Source of the DNA: Brachionus manjavacas
Taxonomy: Eukaryota; Rotifera; Eurotatoria; Ploima; Brachionidae
Length of the DNA stretch: 64,000 bases
NCBI GenBank assembly: GCA_019054805.1
Contig: JAHQIY010000006.1
Coordinates: 372,001-436,000 of the forward strand
Reading direction: 5' to 3'
Below are positions 34,477 through 44,795 of the stretch, in pieces (position 1 is the first letter of the stretch; each line of letters starts with the position of its first letter). The position numbers and the translations under genes were made by a program. The notes beneath the pieces were generated by a model. That model worked only from the letters and a program-made list of their open reading frames with translations, did not search any database and was not told where the DNA came from.

Positions 34477-35585
34477 ATGATGAAAAATAATTTTGAAAGT
34501 ATTAGCTCTCCAGTTGAATGCTACAAACTTAAATTTATAAGCGTTTATCTTATTTTTTTGTTTATTACAAGTGCTTTTTGCAATATACTTCTTTTAATAA
34601 TTATCTATAAATATAAACGATTCAGAAACACTTTAAATGTTTACATATTTTTTTTGACTTTATTCAATTTAATTGGCACGTTTGTAGAACTCCCGGCTAC
34701 AATTGCTACAAATTTTGCATGCAGGTACCAGATAAAAAATTAAATTTTTTTTTTTTGAATTCATTATTTTTTAGATGGCTGTTCCAAGAAATTGGCTGCA
34801 TCATATCCGGCTTTCTAATGTATCTGATCGGCTGTACAAGTATTTACATTATGGCACTGGTATCTCTAGAGCGCTACTGTTTAATCTACAATTCGTTCAA
34901 GACAAAAATAGACGTCCACCAAGTGGTTGTCTCGGTCCTGTTGTGTTTTATTCTTGGATTTGTCTGGGCTATTTTACCAATATTTGGTTGGTCGCACTAC
35001 TCGCTAGAAGGTGCTTACACTAGCTGCAGTGTCGAATGGAACGAAAAAAGCTTCAATGTAGTCAGCTACAATATTACTATATTCATCGCAGTTTTTATCA
35101 TACCCATTGCAGTTATTTCTTTCACCAATTTAAAATTAATTTTCATGGTAAATAAATTAAATTTTGAGATTTTGAATTTTTTTTTTAATTTTTTGTTAAG
35201 ATTCAAAAATTGAATCTAATCTATCAAAAGTTTGATTATGTGTACCAAAGAAAGAAGTATATTGGCGAAAGAAAGGCCACTTTCAGCATGATTTTAATTA
35301 TAGGTAAATTATGGATTTTATTTCTAGACTAATTAGTGACTAGTTGGAATTATAGCTGGATTTGTTGTAAGCTGGACTCCGTATGCATTAGTCTCGATGT
35401 ACAGGGTGTTCGTTGACCAAAATGTATCACCTATGGCTGGCACTATTCCTGCTATGTTTGCGAAATCGACTCTCTTGTGGACCTCGCTGTTGTATATTTA
35501 TTCGAACAGAAAGATAAGAGCTATTATTAAAGCTTATTTTATCAAAAAAAATGAAAAATCTAGCAAAAAGTTAAATTCTGTTTAA
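34477..35585 (+). CDS. Opsin (retinal-binding GPCR), 317 aa
   Basis: A light-sensing seven-helix receptor in four exons: 34477-34724, 34775-35147, 35201-35303 and 35356-35585, all GT-AG, introns 50-53 bp. The retinal lysine is present: K278 in 'PAMFAKSTLLW'. The disulphide pair is C91 (start of helix 3) and C167 in 'YTSCSVEW'. E161 is the equivalent of bovine E181, the likely counterion, since position 113 (CIIS) is Ser. The helix 3 motif is E115-R-Y rather than DRY. The 'YIGERKATFSMILIIAGFVV' loop and helix 6 and 'SWTPYA' are typical. Odd: the helix 7 NPxxY motif reads TSLLY, so Asn and Pro are lost, and the C-tail is short (about 30 residues). Type not settled; xenopsin/peropsin-like or melanopsin-like are possible. 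AATAAA follows 33 bp after the stop (35618). Confidence 0.9.
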
Positions 35586-36819
35586 ATTTTTATGTTTTTC
35601 ACAATTATATTCAATTTAATAAAAAAAAAATCTTCTTTTTATCAGCTAAATATTTTTTTTCAGCTAATTTTTTTTATAGAGAAATTATTCTATCACCCAA
35701 AAATGTGGACACAAAGGACAAAAAAAATTTAAATTTTTTTTTTGTCTTTCTCTTTTTTTTGCTGGTTGACAAATTTTATTTTCATTTTCCATTACTCATA
35801 TTTATTGAGAAGCTTGGTTAGGTTGAATTGTGCTTATTGCATTTTCATTCTGAGATAATGTTCAAGCTTTGCTGGTTTTAGATTTGGTATAATTGATTTT
35901 TAGCAGAGATTTAGCCTACTGTACATCGCAATAATATGTTTACAAAAGAAGTTTTGTTAGCCAGAATTTACAAGAAACTTCTTTTAAATCACTTATTTTT
36001 ATCGATCTCAACTTTGGTATCTCTTTTAAATAATATTCAAATGAAGGCCAAAATAATTGAGCAAGTTGTTAAAATAGTTTTAGCATTGTTGTTTTGTAAA
36101 TTCATCGGAAGTGGCATAGCAAAACAAGAATCCAAATAATTAAGCTTAATAACTTTTTTTTCCAGAATATTTCATTGATGAGCAATCCCAAAGTCTTCTA
36201 GTTTTATAACGGGTTCTGTGTAATTTTTTTTTTAATGTAAATGATTAGGGTTTCTGTATCAAGAAAATTGATGAGCTATTTTAATTTATAAATTTTGTAT
36301 TAAATGAAAAAAAAATAGCTGACGAAAACAATGAAGACCATAATTTTTTATAGTGCAACATTTCTATTTAGCCAAACTTAACATCATTGAGATAAGCATT
36401 AAAGCAAAAAAAGATTCGCAAATTAGACCTAAAAATATTTAAAATTTCTAATTTATGATTAGATAAAATAAAATTACTGAAATTTTGAGATTAAACAATT
36501 GTAGCGGTGGACGCACCACAACTACAACCAAAACAACAACAACTATAAAACAAAGAAAATATTTTGAATAAAAGAAAATTTTTAATTTTTAAATTGAAAT
36601 TATTTTATAATTTATTTTTACTTTTTAAAGATGTCTAATTTTTCGATCTTGTTAATTATGCAAATTTATGACAGGTCTTAAATGTTGATTAAGATAATTT
36701 TGTATGATTCATAAGATTTCACATTTAAATATTTTTTAAATTTAAATCTAAAATTAATTATAATTCGAAGAAGAAGATTTATTTGTCTGAATAAGAAATA
36801 AACAAAACTCTTCTCTCTT
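35586..36819. other. Intergenic AT-rich region after the opsin
   Basis: It contains a 67-codon ATG-started hydrophobic frame (35936-36139) with no recognisable motif, and a short AAC/ACA-rich stretch at about 36510-36550 that would encode poly-Thr. Neither is convincing as a gene. Confidence 0.45.
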
Positions 36820-37081
36820 TTAATCCCCCTTACTTAAATTCTCGTTTGAGGATTCCCTGGAAAAGTTGCTGTTCCTAGCGGCATTTGGTGTCTCCCCAGG
36901 CAATCTCACCAAAATCTTGATCACACCCCTCAGTATACTCTAGGCCAGTTTGAACCCTCGAAGGTGTGGTGTTGTTACCACAAATAGGCACTTGGATCAG
37001 CAAGTGCATGCCAAAATATGTGAGAGAAAATATTCTAATTCTGTTATTGAATTTGAATACTTCGTCGATTTTGAATTTCAT
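36820..37081 (-). pseudogene. Possible retroelement 3' coding end with polypurine tract
   Basis: The minus-strand frame from ATG 37081 ends 'DFGEIAWGDTKCR' and a stop; just after comes AAGTAAGGGGGATTAAAAGA. That purine run resembles the polypurine tract next to the 3' LTR at 44.8 kb (ACAGGGGGATT). No LTR pair was found, so the assignment is weak. Confidence 0.25.
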
Positions 37082-37339
37082 AATTTTAACAAAGAACTAT
37101 TTTGAAAATTTACATTTTCTTTGTAAACTTCTAAAGCAATTAAGCTTAAATCTCTTTTTTTATATTTTTTTTAACAAATTGTAAATTTGGCTTAGAACGG
37201 CCGTTTTCCCTCTTTTTTTAGAAAATAAAGAAATCTAACCAAAACCAAACCACCATTTTTGATTTGCTCTTTCCTCCAGAAGATAGGATCCCACAGAAGG
37301 TCAAACATTACGTATTGGTGACAACAGTGCTGGCCATGA

Positions 37340-38700
37340 GTGACCAAGATAAAAATGTGGAATTTGAAAAGAAGGAAATACGAACACAGAAACACGAAAC
37401 TTCTTACAGCAGTTCTAAGTTTTGAAAACTGTCTTAAAAAAGCAAGAAAAATTTCAAAACCTGGCAAGTTATTTTTTCTATTTAACTTTTTTGAAATTTT
37501 GAAATTATGTTGTTTCATTAAAACTCAATACTTAAGCATGTTAAAATTTGAAATATAATTACGCAATTATTTTTAGAAATGTAAAATAGAAAAAAAAACT
37601 TGCCACCTCCTCTTTTGAAAATTTTAGGAAAAATAACACTACTTCTTACACTATACTCAGTAAGAAATTTGGAAAGGAAATATTTGACCCATTAGATATG
37701 ATCAAAACACCTTAGTACTTATTTCCTCGCAATTTATGAACCAGAGCTTAATAAGGTGTATTCTAGCATCAGCAATTAAAATTATTTTTAAGTCCCTAAT
37801 TCCCTTCTTTTGGACTGGGAATTAAAAACCAAAGACGATACTTCTTCAAGTGATAATACTTCTGAAGAGGAATTTAGTGACACTTTTGAGGACTTTAAAG
37901 ACATACCGAAGGGTCAGAAATGTTTCTAAAAATCTTAAAAAGTTCTTTGACACATAACGAGACACATAAAATTAAGGACCTTAAATTTCATAGTCAAAAA
38001 GTAGTCGATTGGTTTTAAAAAATTCTAAATACTCACCACGCGTTGGTCACAAAGCGATAAAGGTTACGATGTAGTCAGTTTTTTCGAAGAAAAAGCTTTA
38101 AAAAAATATCACCTCATTAAAAAAGGATACATTTAATTATGCAAAAATCAAATCCCATATGATAAAAAAATTAAGGCACAAATATTCTACAAGGAGCCTA
38201 ATGGCGGATATTTTTAGTATAACCTGAAGAAACTATTGAATCTTACGCTCATCAACTTCTTAATTATAATAAAGAAGCTAGAGACGATCAAAAAGAGTTA
38301 TTCAAAGAGGAACTAGGGAACTAAATCTTTAAAAATGGTTGTATAAAGCCAACGTAAAATTTCTTAATTGAAGAATAAATCAACGATTTTAACAGATTAT
38401 GGAGTCTTGCTAAGAAAATCGGATATTACCTTGAGGAAAATGAGGAAACTACCATTAATGAAATTAAAATAAGTAAAGAACATAATAATACTAAGAATTA
38501 TTTAGAAAAGCAGCAGTTTAAAACAAAATTTTGTCATTTTTGCAGAAGGAGCAGCCATTTTAGTGTAGAATGTCGCGAGTTGAAACAAATCTGTAACATT
38601 CTAAAATCATTAATTTCTTTTCAGGAATTAAAAGAAATAAGCCTCCTTCACATCCTTACCAAAGCTTTCTAAACTATAAAACAAAATACTCCAAACCTAT
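37340..38700 (+). pseudogene. Degenerate gag-like gene with CCHC zinc knuckle
   Basis: Plus-strand pieces with many stops: 'MSDQDKNVEFEKKEIRTQKH', an acidic 'DDTSSSDNTSEEEFSDTFED', a basic middle, then 'FCHFCRRSSHFSVECRELKQ'. The last fits a retroviral-type knuckle C-x2-C-x4-H-x4-C (about 38527-38568). That order suits a retrotransposon gag or LINE ORF1. No protease or polymerase follows before the mariner element at 38966. Confidence 0.5.
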
Positions 38701-39333
38701 TTCATAATACAAAAATAATCTACGGAAAAGCCAACTAAAACAAGATAGTTGTTATTCTGAGTCAAGGACCATTAACAAGAATTTAGACTAATAAAGGCCT
38801 GTCCAACAGAGGGAACGGATTTGGCATACAAAGTTAACTCCCACAAATTAAACAAAAATTAGAGTAAATTTTTTGTTGCTTTGGAAAGTCATTCAAATTG
38901 TGATTAAAAACACTTTCATATCAAAAGAATATATATTTTGTTAGGAGATAAATATTTTTTTTGTACAGTACCGATTTGACAAGTGGATTTCTGGTAATTT
39001 TACGTAAATTTACGTAATATTACGTGAAATTACTTTGTAACAAAAAGGAAATTTTCGTATTTTTACGTAATTTTACGTATATTTACGTAAATTTACGTAA
39101 AAATTGGTAAAAATGAAAATGCCAAAAAAAAGCCCGATTTTTTGAATTTTTTATTATTTTCTAATAAAATTTGAAAAAATTAGTTTCTATTTATTAAATA
39201 AAATTTTACCAAAAGTTACTTTTTTTTACTAATTTTTACGTAAATTTTTGTAAAAAATGGTAAAATATGGTAAAAAAAAGTAACTTTTGAAAGAAAATTA
39301 ATAAATATTAATTTTTCTAATAAACTAGCAGTC

Positions 39334-40400
39334 CGACCATCTGCCATTTTTGTCTATCACTATATCAACTACCTATAAAACAAAAAAAAACATATATATA
39401 AACTTGTTAATTCTTCATCATTTTGAGGATCATTTGCTCTAATGAATCTTTTTAATTCATTCCAAACCATTTCTATCGGGTTTAGATCTGGTGAGTAGGC
39501 AGGTGCTTTTACCTTGATATTAAGTAAAAATTTTGCAATTATATCTTATTATTTATTAAACTTTATTTTACCCAGTTAATTCTATTTGTTTCTAAAAAGG
39601 TTGTACATATGTATGACTTGTGTTTAGGATCATTGTCTTGATGAAGTTTGAAATTATCATTTAAATTAGAAGCAACATACGGAAATAAATATTCTGCCAA
39701 AATATCTCTATACAAAAATTGATCCATATTTTCTTTAAATACCTTTTTAATTTAGAAATGATATCAAAAAAATTATTTTAAGTAATAAAATATACTGCGA
39801 ATTCTGTAATTCCTTTACGAGATATCCCACCCCAGATATGAATTTTACTCTTAAACTTAGATGTACATGGTATTGCTTCTGGTTGAGAAGAGAAAAGTCT
39901 TAAATGGTATGTAGGCTTATCATAAACAATTATGCTTGTTTCGTCTACAAAAACATAATCATCAAAATCACAGTTTTTGTGTCTTAGACACCAAATCAGA
40001 CGAGCTAACTTATGCAGTTCTGTTAAGTTAGGTGCTTTTCTAAGTCGTCTACAACGAAATCCACAACGAATTTTATTTTATTTTATTTAGTTATGAAGGT
40101 TTAAAAGAATATGTTACCTAGTTTGAATCTATATTTTCGTATCACACTTGCGCTAATTTTTTTACCAAATTCGTTTTCTATTATTTTAGAAAGTTTAGTA
40201 GATGATTCTAAGCCTTTTTTTTCGATCGTCCGATTCTTATGAGAAAAAAAGATTAATATAAATAATTTCATATTCAAAAAAATAATAATGATTACCCTAA
40301 TATAATCAACTAATTCTTTTGAAATGGACCTTGAATTTTTGGTTTCTACTTTTTTCTTTTTTGAATTGCTTATTTGTTTTTGAATATACTTTAGAACATA
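39334..40400 (-). CDS. Tc1/mariner DD34E transposase, with introns
   Basis: Catalyses cut-and-paste transposition. The minus-strand pieces join through short GT-AG introns. An N-terminal helix-turn-helix part ('SISKELVDYIR', then 'ESSTKLSKIIENEFGKKISA') leads to 'IRCGFRCRRLRKAPNLTELH'. Next come 'YVFVDETSIIVYDKP' (first Asp), 'FKLHQDNDPKHKS' (second Asp) and 'YSPDLNPIEMVWNELKRF' (the Glu, 34 residues after the second Asp when the intron at about 39516-39580 is removed). The last exon ends 'VVDIVIDKNGRWSDC' and a stop at 39334. The start codon upstream of about 40400 is not resolved. The catalytic triad is intact and no stop is seen in the pieces read, so it may be or recently was functional. 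Confidence 0.75.
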
Positions 40401-40667
40401 TTAAAAAAAAACAAATCAAAAATTTTTGAATTTTTTATCCCAATGGACGGCAAAATATTTTTTGCATAAGACAAATTCAAAACTCTTTTTATTTTTTTTG
40501 CATCATATTTTCATTTCTTGTGTAAGTAAAGTATTTGTTTCAAAAACAATTCTTTTTTTGTTGGTTTAACTTTTTTCAAATTTAGTCGAGTCATTTTTTA
40601 TTCTGAAATGAATAGTTTTTTTTAGCATTTCTTTTTATTTAGATTATTTTGGTGATCCTATAAAAAA

Positions 40668-41758
40668 TGGCTGGGAAAACAAAAGGAACGAAAGAAAATG
40701 AAAAACCAACAAAAAAACAGGCTCGTAAAAAAGAAACTTCGTCTAGTGATTCAGAAGACCAAAAACAAAAAACTAAAAAAAAAGGTAAAAAAAGAGGAGT
40801 TTGTTGAAATTATTTCTATTGCATACGATATTTCAAACCCTAACCACCCATTTCATCATCTCCATGAAAAAATATCAAGTGTTGATATTTCAAAAATAAA
40901 TGATAAGCTAGATAAAGACGAGGTGAAAAAATTAATTTAAACTTTTTTTTTATTATTCTTGTTTAACTTTTATATTTATTTTTTTAGTTACTTAAGGATA
41001 CAAAAATAGAATTTTTGTATAGTGAAGAAAATGAGCATTAAAAGTAAATGCAATCATTACTAATGATACCATTTTCAAAGTGCCTTAACAAAAAGTATAA
41101 TTATTTTACCAAGCAACCAAACATGAAACTAATAAAATTTATATTAGGGGACTAAGTTTATCAAAGAAACTAACCATGATACCAAATCATCTGGTCTGGA
41201 ACACGCATTAAAAATGGCTAATGAACAATTACTTAAATTAAACAAAAGCCAGACAAAGCTCTTTCAAGAAATTGCAAATATTAAAGCTCAATTACCAGTA
41301 GATAGTCTTCAATTTGCCTCAACACAACCAACATCGAGTGGTTTAGGGTCAGGAAATGGAGAAAATCGCAGAAGTGTTGCTATTAATGCTGAGAGTGACT
41401 CAGATGATTCAGATATTTGTAAAATTTAAATTTGTTAAATTTTAAGTTATAAAAATATTTTAATATTTGTAGTCAAACAAAAGGATTTTACAAACGCCTT
41501 GCGATCTCTTTTAAAAGAGAATTTTCCAAATGATCAAAATGAAACAATGACATTCTATGAAAAAAAAGACCATACAAAACTTCTTGAAATTAAAAGTATG
41601 TAATATAATATTATGCTATTTTTTTTAAACTTGGATTTAAGGAAAATTAAAGAAATATGTACCAAAAGATTCAGCGTTTGATCTGGCCTGGGATAGAGCG
41701 AGAGATAACCTAAAAAACGCTAGGTCGAAGTCAATCAAGCAAAATAAATCAAATGATT
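40668..41758 (+). CDS. Second transposon gene, unknown function
   Basis: It starts ATG at 40668 (MAGKTKGTKENEKPTKKQAR): a Lys-rich, probably nuclear N-terminus with a Ser/Asp patch (SSSDSEDQ). A shift in the A-run near 40785 is needed to continue into 'EEFVEIISIAYDISNPNHPF' and 'HHLHEKISSVDISKINDKL'. An intron after GAC GAG/GTGAAA leads to 'LLKDTKIEFLYSEENEH'. Later pieces are 'KMANEQLLKLNKSQTKLFQE' (coiled coil), 'AESDSDDSDICK', 'KQKDFTNALRSLLKENFPND', and a final exon 'KLKKYVPKDSAFDLAWDRAR', stop at 41758. The 41040-41160 stretch has stops, so the gene is damaged or its introns are not solved. No known domain is recognised. The final exon is conserved in two deleted relatives (7.8 kb, 58.4 kb). 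Confidence 0.55.
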
Positions 41759-42184
41759 AAAATAAGCTGTTAATTTATAATATTCTTTTTATCTCGATAT
41801 TTTTTTTCAAAAGTTACTTTTTTTTTACTTTATTTTACCTTTTTTTACAAAAATTTACGTAAAAATTAGTAAAAAAAAGTAAAAAAAAGTAACTTTTGGT
41901 AAAATTTTATTTAATAAATAGAAACTAATTTTTTCAAATTTTATTAGAAAATAATAAAAAATTCAAAAAATCGGGCTTTTTTTTGGCATTTTCCTTTTTA
42001 ACAATTTGTACGTAAATTAACGTATATATACGTAAAATTACGTAAAAATACGTAAATTTACGTATATATACGTAAAATTACGTAAAAATACGTAAATTTA
42101 CTTTTTGTTATAAAGTAATTTTACGTAATATTACGTAAATTTACGTAAAATTACCAAAAATCCACTTGTCAAATCGGTACTGTA

Positions 42185-42959
42185 TAATTTAATTCATTAA
42201 GAGTAAATAAAAAATAAAAGTGTATAAACATTTTTTGCAGAATATATTTATTTTTTTAGAAGGGACAATTAATTGTAAAAAAAAAAATAAAATACAAAAA
42301 AAAAACGAACAAACGAAGTAATTAACACTTATTTTATCACTCTTTTAAATTGCATTATTTTAGTTTATATTTTTCTCCATCAACAAAAATTTAACCACTT
42401 ATTTTTATCTTCTTTTTATTAATAAAATTTTGCACCAAAAAAAATAATTATTACCTAAAGAAAAATTAGGCCTCTATCAAAAGTTTCTTTTTAAATTTTT
42501 AACTAAAAATATAATTAATATTAACATTTTATTCAAATTCAAAGCTAGAAGCACAAAGTTTTATTAATTAGTCAAAAAGGAATAAAGAATTATTAGTGAG
42601 GTGTACTTTTCGGAGTGTATTTCTGCACATAATTTTATTAAATATTCAGACCAAAGAAAATAATGAATAGGGTAAACACTATTCCTAAATCAATAAAATT
42701 TTAGAGAATATGAAATGTAGATAAATTCATTTTTTTTTAAAAAAAAAATAAAATTTTTTAAATAAAGTTTTTAAAATTATGTAAATGCATGCGTCTAAAT
42801 ATAAGCTGGTTTTTTGGCTTGTGCTAACAAAACTGATTCACTAGAATTTTTAATTCAATAAAAATTTTCATTTGGCTTTCTATTTAAAAAAAAGGCAATA
42901 AATTCAAAAAAAAAAGTTAAACTAATCAAATAAAAAATGACAATTCTTTATTTTAAAAA
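42185..42959. other. AT-rich stretch, nothing seen
   Basis: Homopolymer-rich AT DNA between the mariner element and the pseudogene at 43 kb; no frame or repeat pair supported. Confidence 0.5.
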
Positions 42960-44095
42960 TAATTTACTATTTTTTCGTCATTAATTTGGCCAATCAAATC
43001 GCCGCTCTCAAAATCGTAAGCATAATTTAAGCTGGATTCAATTCGGAAAAATGAATAACCTTCGGAAAAACTACAATTTTTTTCTAAAAATTGCCGTAAA
43101 TTTCAAAGCGAATTTCTTCTCCATTAGACGGCATTGGAACTTTGAGCTTAAATCGGCACGTTTATCAAGCTCCTTGATAGAATATTCTTTAATGCAAATT
43201 TTCTTGAAAATAAATAATAAATTGATAAAATAAAAAAATTTTTTTATAAAAAATTACAATTTTAAAAAAATTCAATGAAGGGCCACTCGTACTGGTCTAT
43301 AGCGTTTCAAAGTATTACAACTTTGATACGATCGTCCGTGTTTCCGATTATCTAATTTTTTATTAAAACGGTTGAAATCTAATAATGTGCCCTTGGCAGC
43401 GCATATTTTGTACTTGAATTTTTAAATTTTTATATCGTTTAAATGAAGATGCTGTTTCAAACGGTCTGATGTCAATAAAACTAGGGAATCGCATTTGATA
43501 ATTTAATTTAAACTTGAATGCAAGTATATTTTTACGAACAATTTGCATTTGTTTGCTATTCAAAGATTTTCTGACTAAGTATGCAAATATTTTGACTAGG
43601 AATACTATTTGGGTCATGAGTGATTTTAATGTTGACTTTTATAATAGACAATAAATAAGCTTTAAAATTTTTTTTCTTTCTTAATTTATTTGCGAAATTA
43701 GGCCTATTTTCTGGAAAACCAAATTGTCGATTATTTTGAATATTAAGTTTAACTTGAACTCAGCGTCAATTGTCAAAACCGACGACCAAAAACTTTTCTA
43801 ACCACTTTTTTAAGCTCAACATGGTCTAATTAATAAAAAATTATGTTTCAAACGGCATTAGAACATCTTTCAAACTAGGGTTATTGAGAAAATCGTCCAA
43901 CACCTTATTTAAAATCTTTTTTGAACTCACAATGGACTAATAATTTACAAGAAAAATATTAAAAAAAATTATTATTTAAGCATTTGAAAGAAATTCAATG
44001 AAAGGCCACTCGTACTCGTGATTGCAAATTACTAAAACTCTCATACCATTGTCCGTTTTTCCAATTATATTATTTTTTATTTCAAATTTTTGCCA
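42960..44095 (-). pseudogene. Unrecognised pseudogene with internally repeated segments
   Basis: Several minus-strand pieces look like real coding sequence but sit in changing frames. From 5' to 3': 'IIGKTDNGMRVLVICNHEYE' with WPFIEF (about 44070-43990), 'SKKILNKVLDDFLNNPSLKD', 'LTIDAEFKLNLIFKIIDNLV', an open stretch to 'SFIDIRPFETASSFKRYKNL', a second 'IIGNTDDRIKVV...' with EWPFIEF (about 43350-43265), and a clean C-terminal end 'FESGDLIGQINDEK' plus stop (42967). The segment with 'YEWPFIEF' occurs twice about 720 bp apart. It is probably a tandemly duplicated, decayed gene or transposon gene; family unknown. Confidence 0.35.
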
Positions 44096-44114
44096 TCCCA
44101 ATAGCATTGGTGCC

Positions 44115-44570
44115 TTTGTAACTTAAAGGAATTGATTTAGATCACCTCTTACCTCCTGTCCTCCTGGGAGGTCAGATTTAGTTTCTCCAATCTCTCACTT
44201 GTAATATTTTTCGATTCCGGGTTGCTGTCACCAATCACAACTCGTTGCTTCCGACCGCTTAGATTACTTCTTATCCAGTTACTTATTAGTTGATGGAAGC
44301 CTAGAAGCTTCAACTTGAAATGAAATGACTCGTGACATACTTTATGGAAGGCCTTCTGAAAATCTAAGAAGACAATTAAAGTTTGATGGCCATTGCTAAA
44401 GGTGCTGAGTAATCGGCTCAACACAATATTTAGCAAAGTCCGCTTTCAAATCCAAGCAGTTTTTTAGTACCAATGGATGAATGCCATCCTGGCCTCCAGA
44501 TTATCTGGTATTTAGTTTAGACAGGACACTTTATAGCTTATTTATTTTGAACATATCTTCATAGTTGACT
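44115..44570 (-). pseudogene. LINE reverse-transcriptase N-terminal fragment
   Basis: Minus strand: 'SGGQDGIHPLVLKNCLD' (the GPDGIHP-type motif), then 'LIVFLDFQKAFHKVCHESFH' with the first catalytic Asp, 'FHQLISNWIRSNLSGRKQRV'. This is a CR1-like polymerase, different from the 18.4-kb LINE. It is cut at its 5' side by the LTR at 44571. Confidence 0.65.
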
Positions 44571-44795
44571 TGTAACCGGCTTATAATAAACAATGTTTAA
44601 TCTTTTAAAAGCTTTATTTAAGATATTGAAGTTTTGAAGTTCTAATGGAATTCTAATTTAAACCTTTATGCTCGTGTATAGAGCACGAGCTTGTAATTAA
44701 GTTAAGATATGAGCTAAAAGCTTAATGTATCGTAAAAAGATAAGTAAAAAGCATAATTCTTACTAATTTTGTTCAAGTGATTATTCAGGTTAACA
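44571..44795 (-). mobile_element. 3' LTR of a Ty3/gypsy-like retrotransposon
   Basis: On the minus strand a 225-bp unit begins TGTTAACCTGAATAATCACT and ends AAGCCGGTTACA, the TG...CA form with short inverted ends (TGTTAACC/GGTTACA). Directly before it is a polypurine tract, AAACAGGGGGATT. An AATAAA signal lies inside. The orientation agrees with the gag-pol scraps to its right. The 5' LTR was not found. Confidence 0.65.

Larger units (their letters stand above)
38966..42182. mobile_element. Two-gene Tc1/mariner transposon, near complete
   Basis: The ends are CAGTACCGATTTGACAAGTG and the exact inverse CACTTGTCAAATCGGTACTG, flanked by TA (38964-38965 and 42183-42184). Long inverted subterminal arms (about 38990-39310 and 41810-42160) are built from TTTACGTAAATTTACGTAA repeats. 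The 3.2-kb interior holds a DD34E transposase on the minus strand (left half) and a second gene on the plus strand (right half), transcribed away from each other. Most Tc1/mariner elements are 1-2.5 kb and carry only the transposase. Both genes show some decay, so this copy may be inactive. Confidence 0.85.

Noticed and set aside
35936..36139. 67-codon ATG-started frame after the opsin
   Set aside because: Hydrophobic but without signal-peptide logic, splice partner or motif; not called as a gene.
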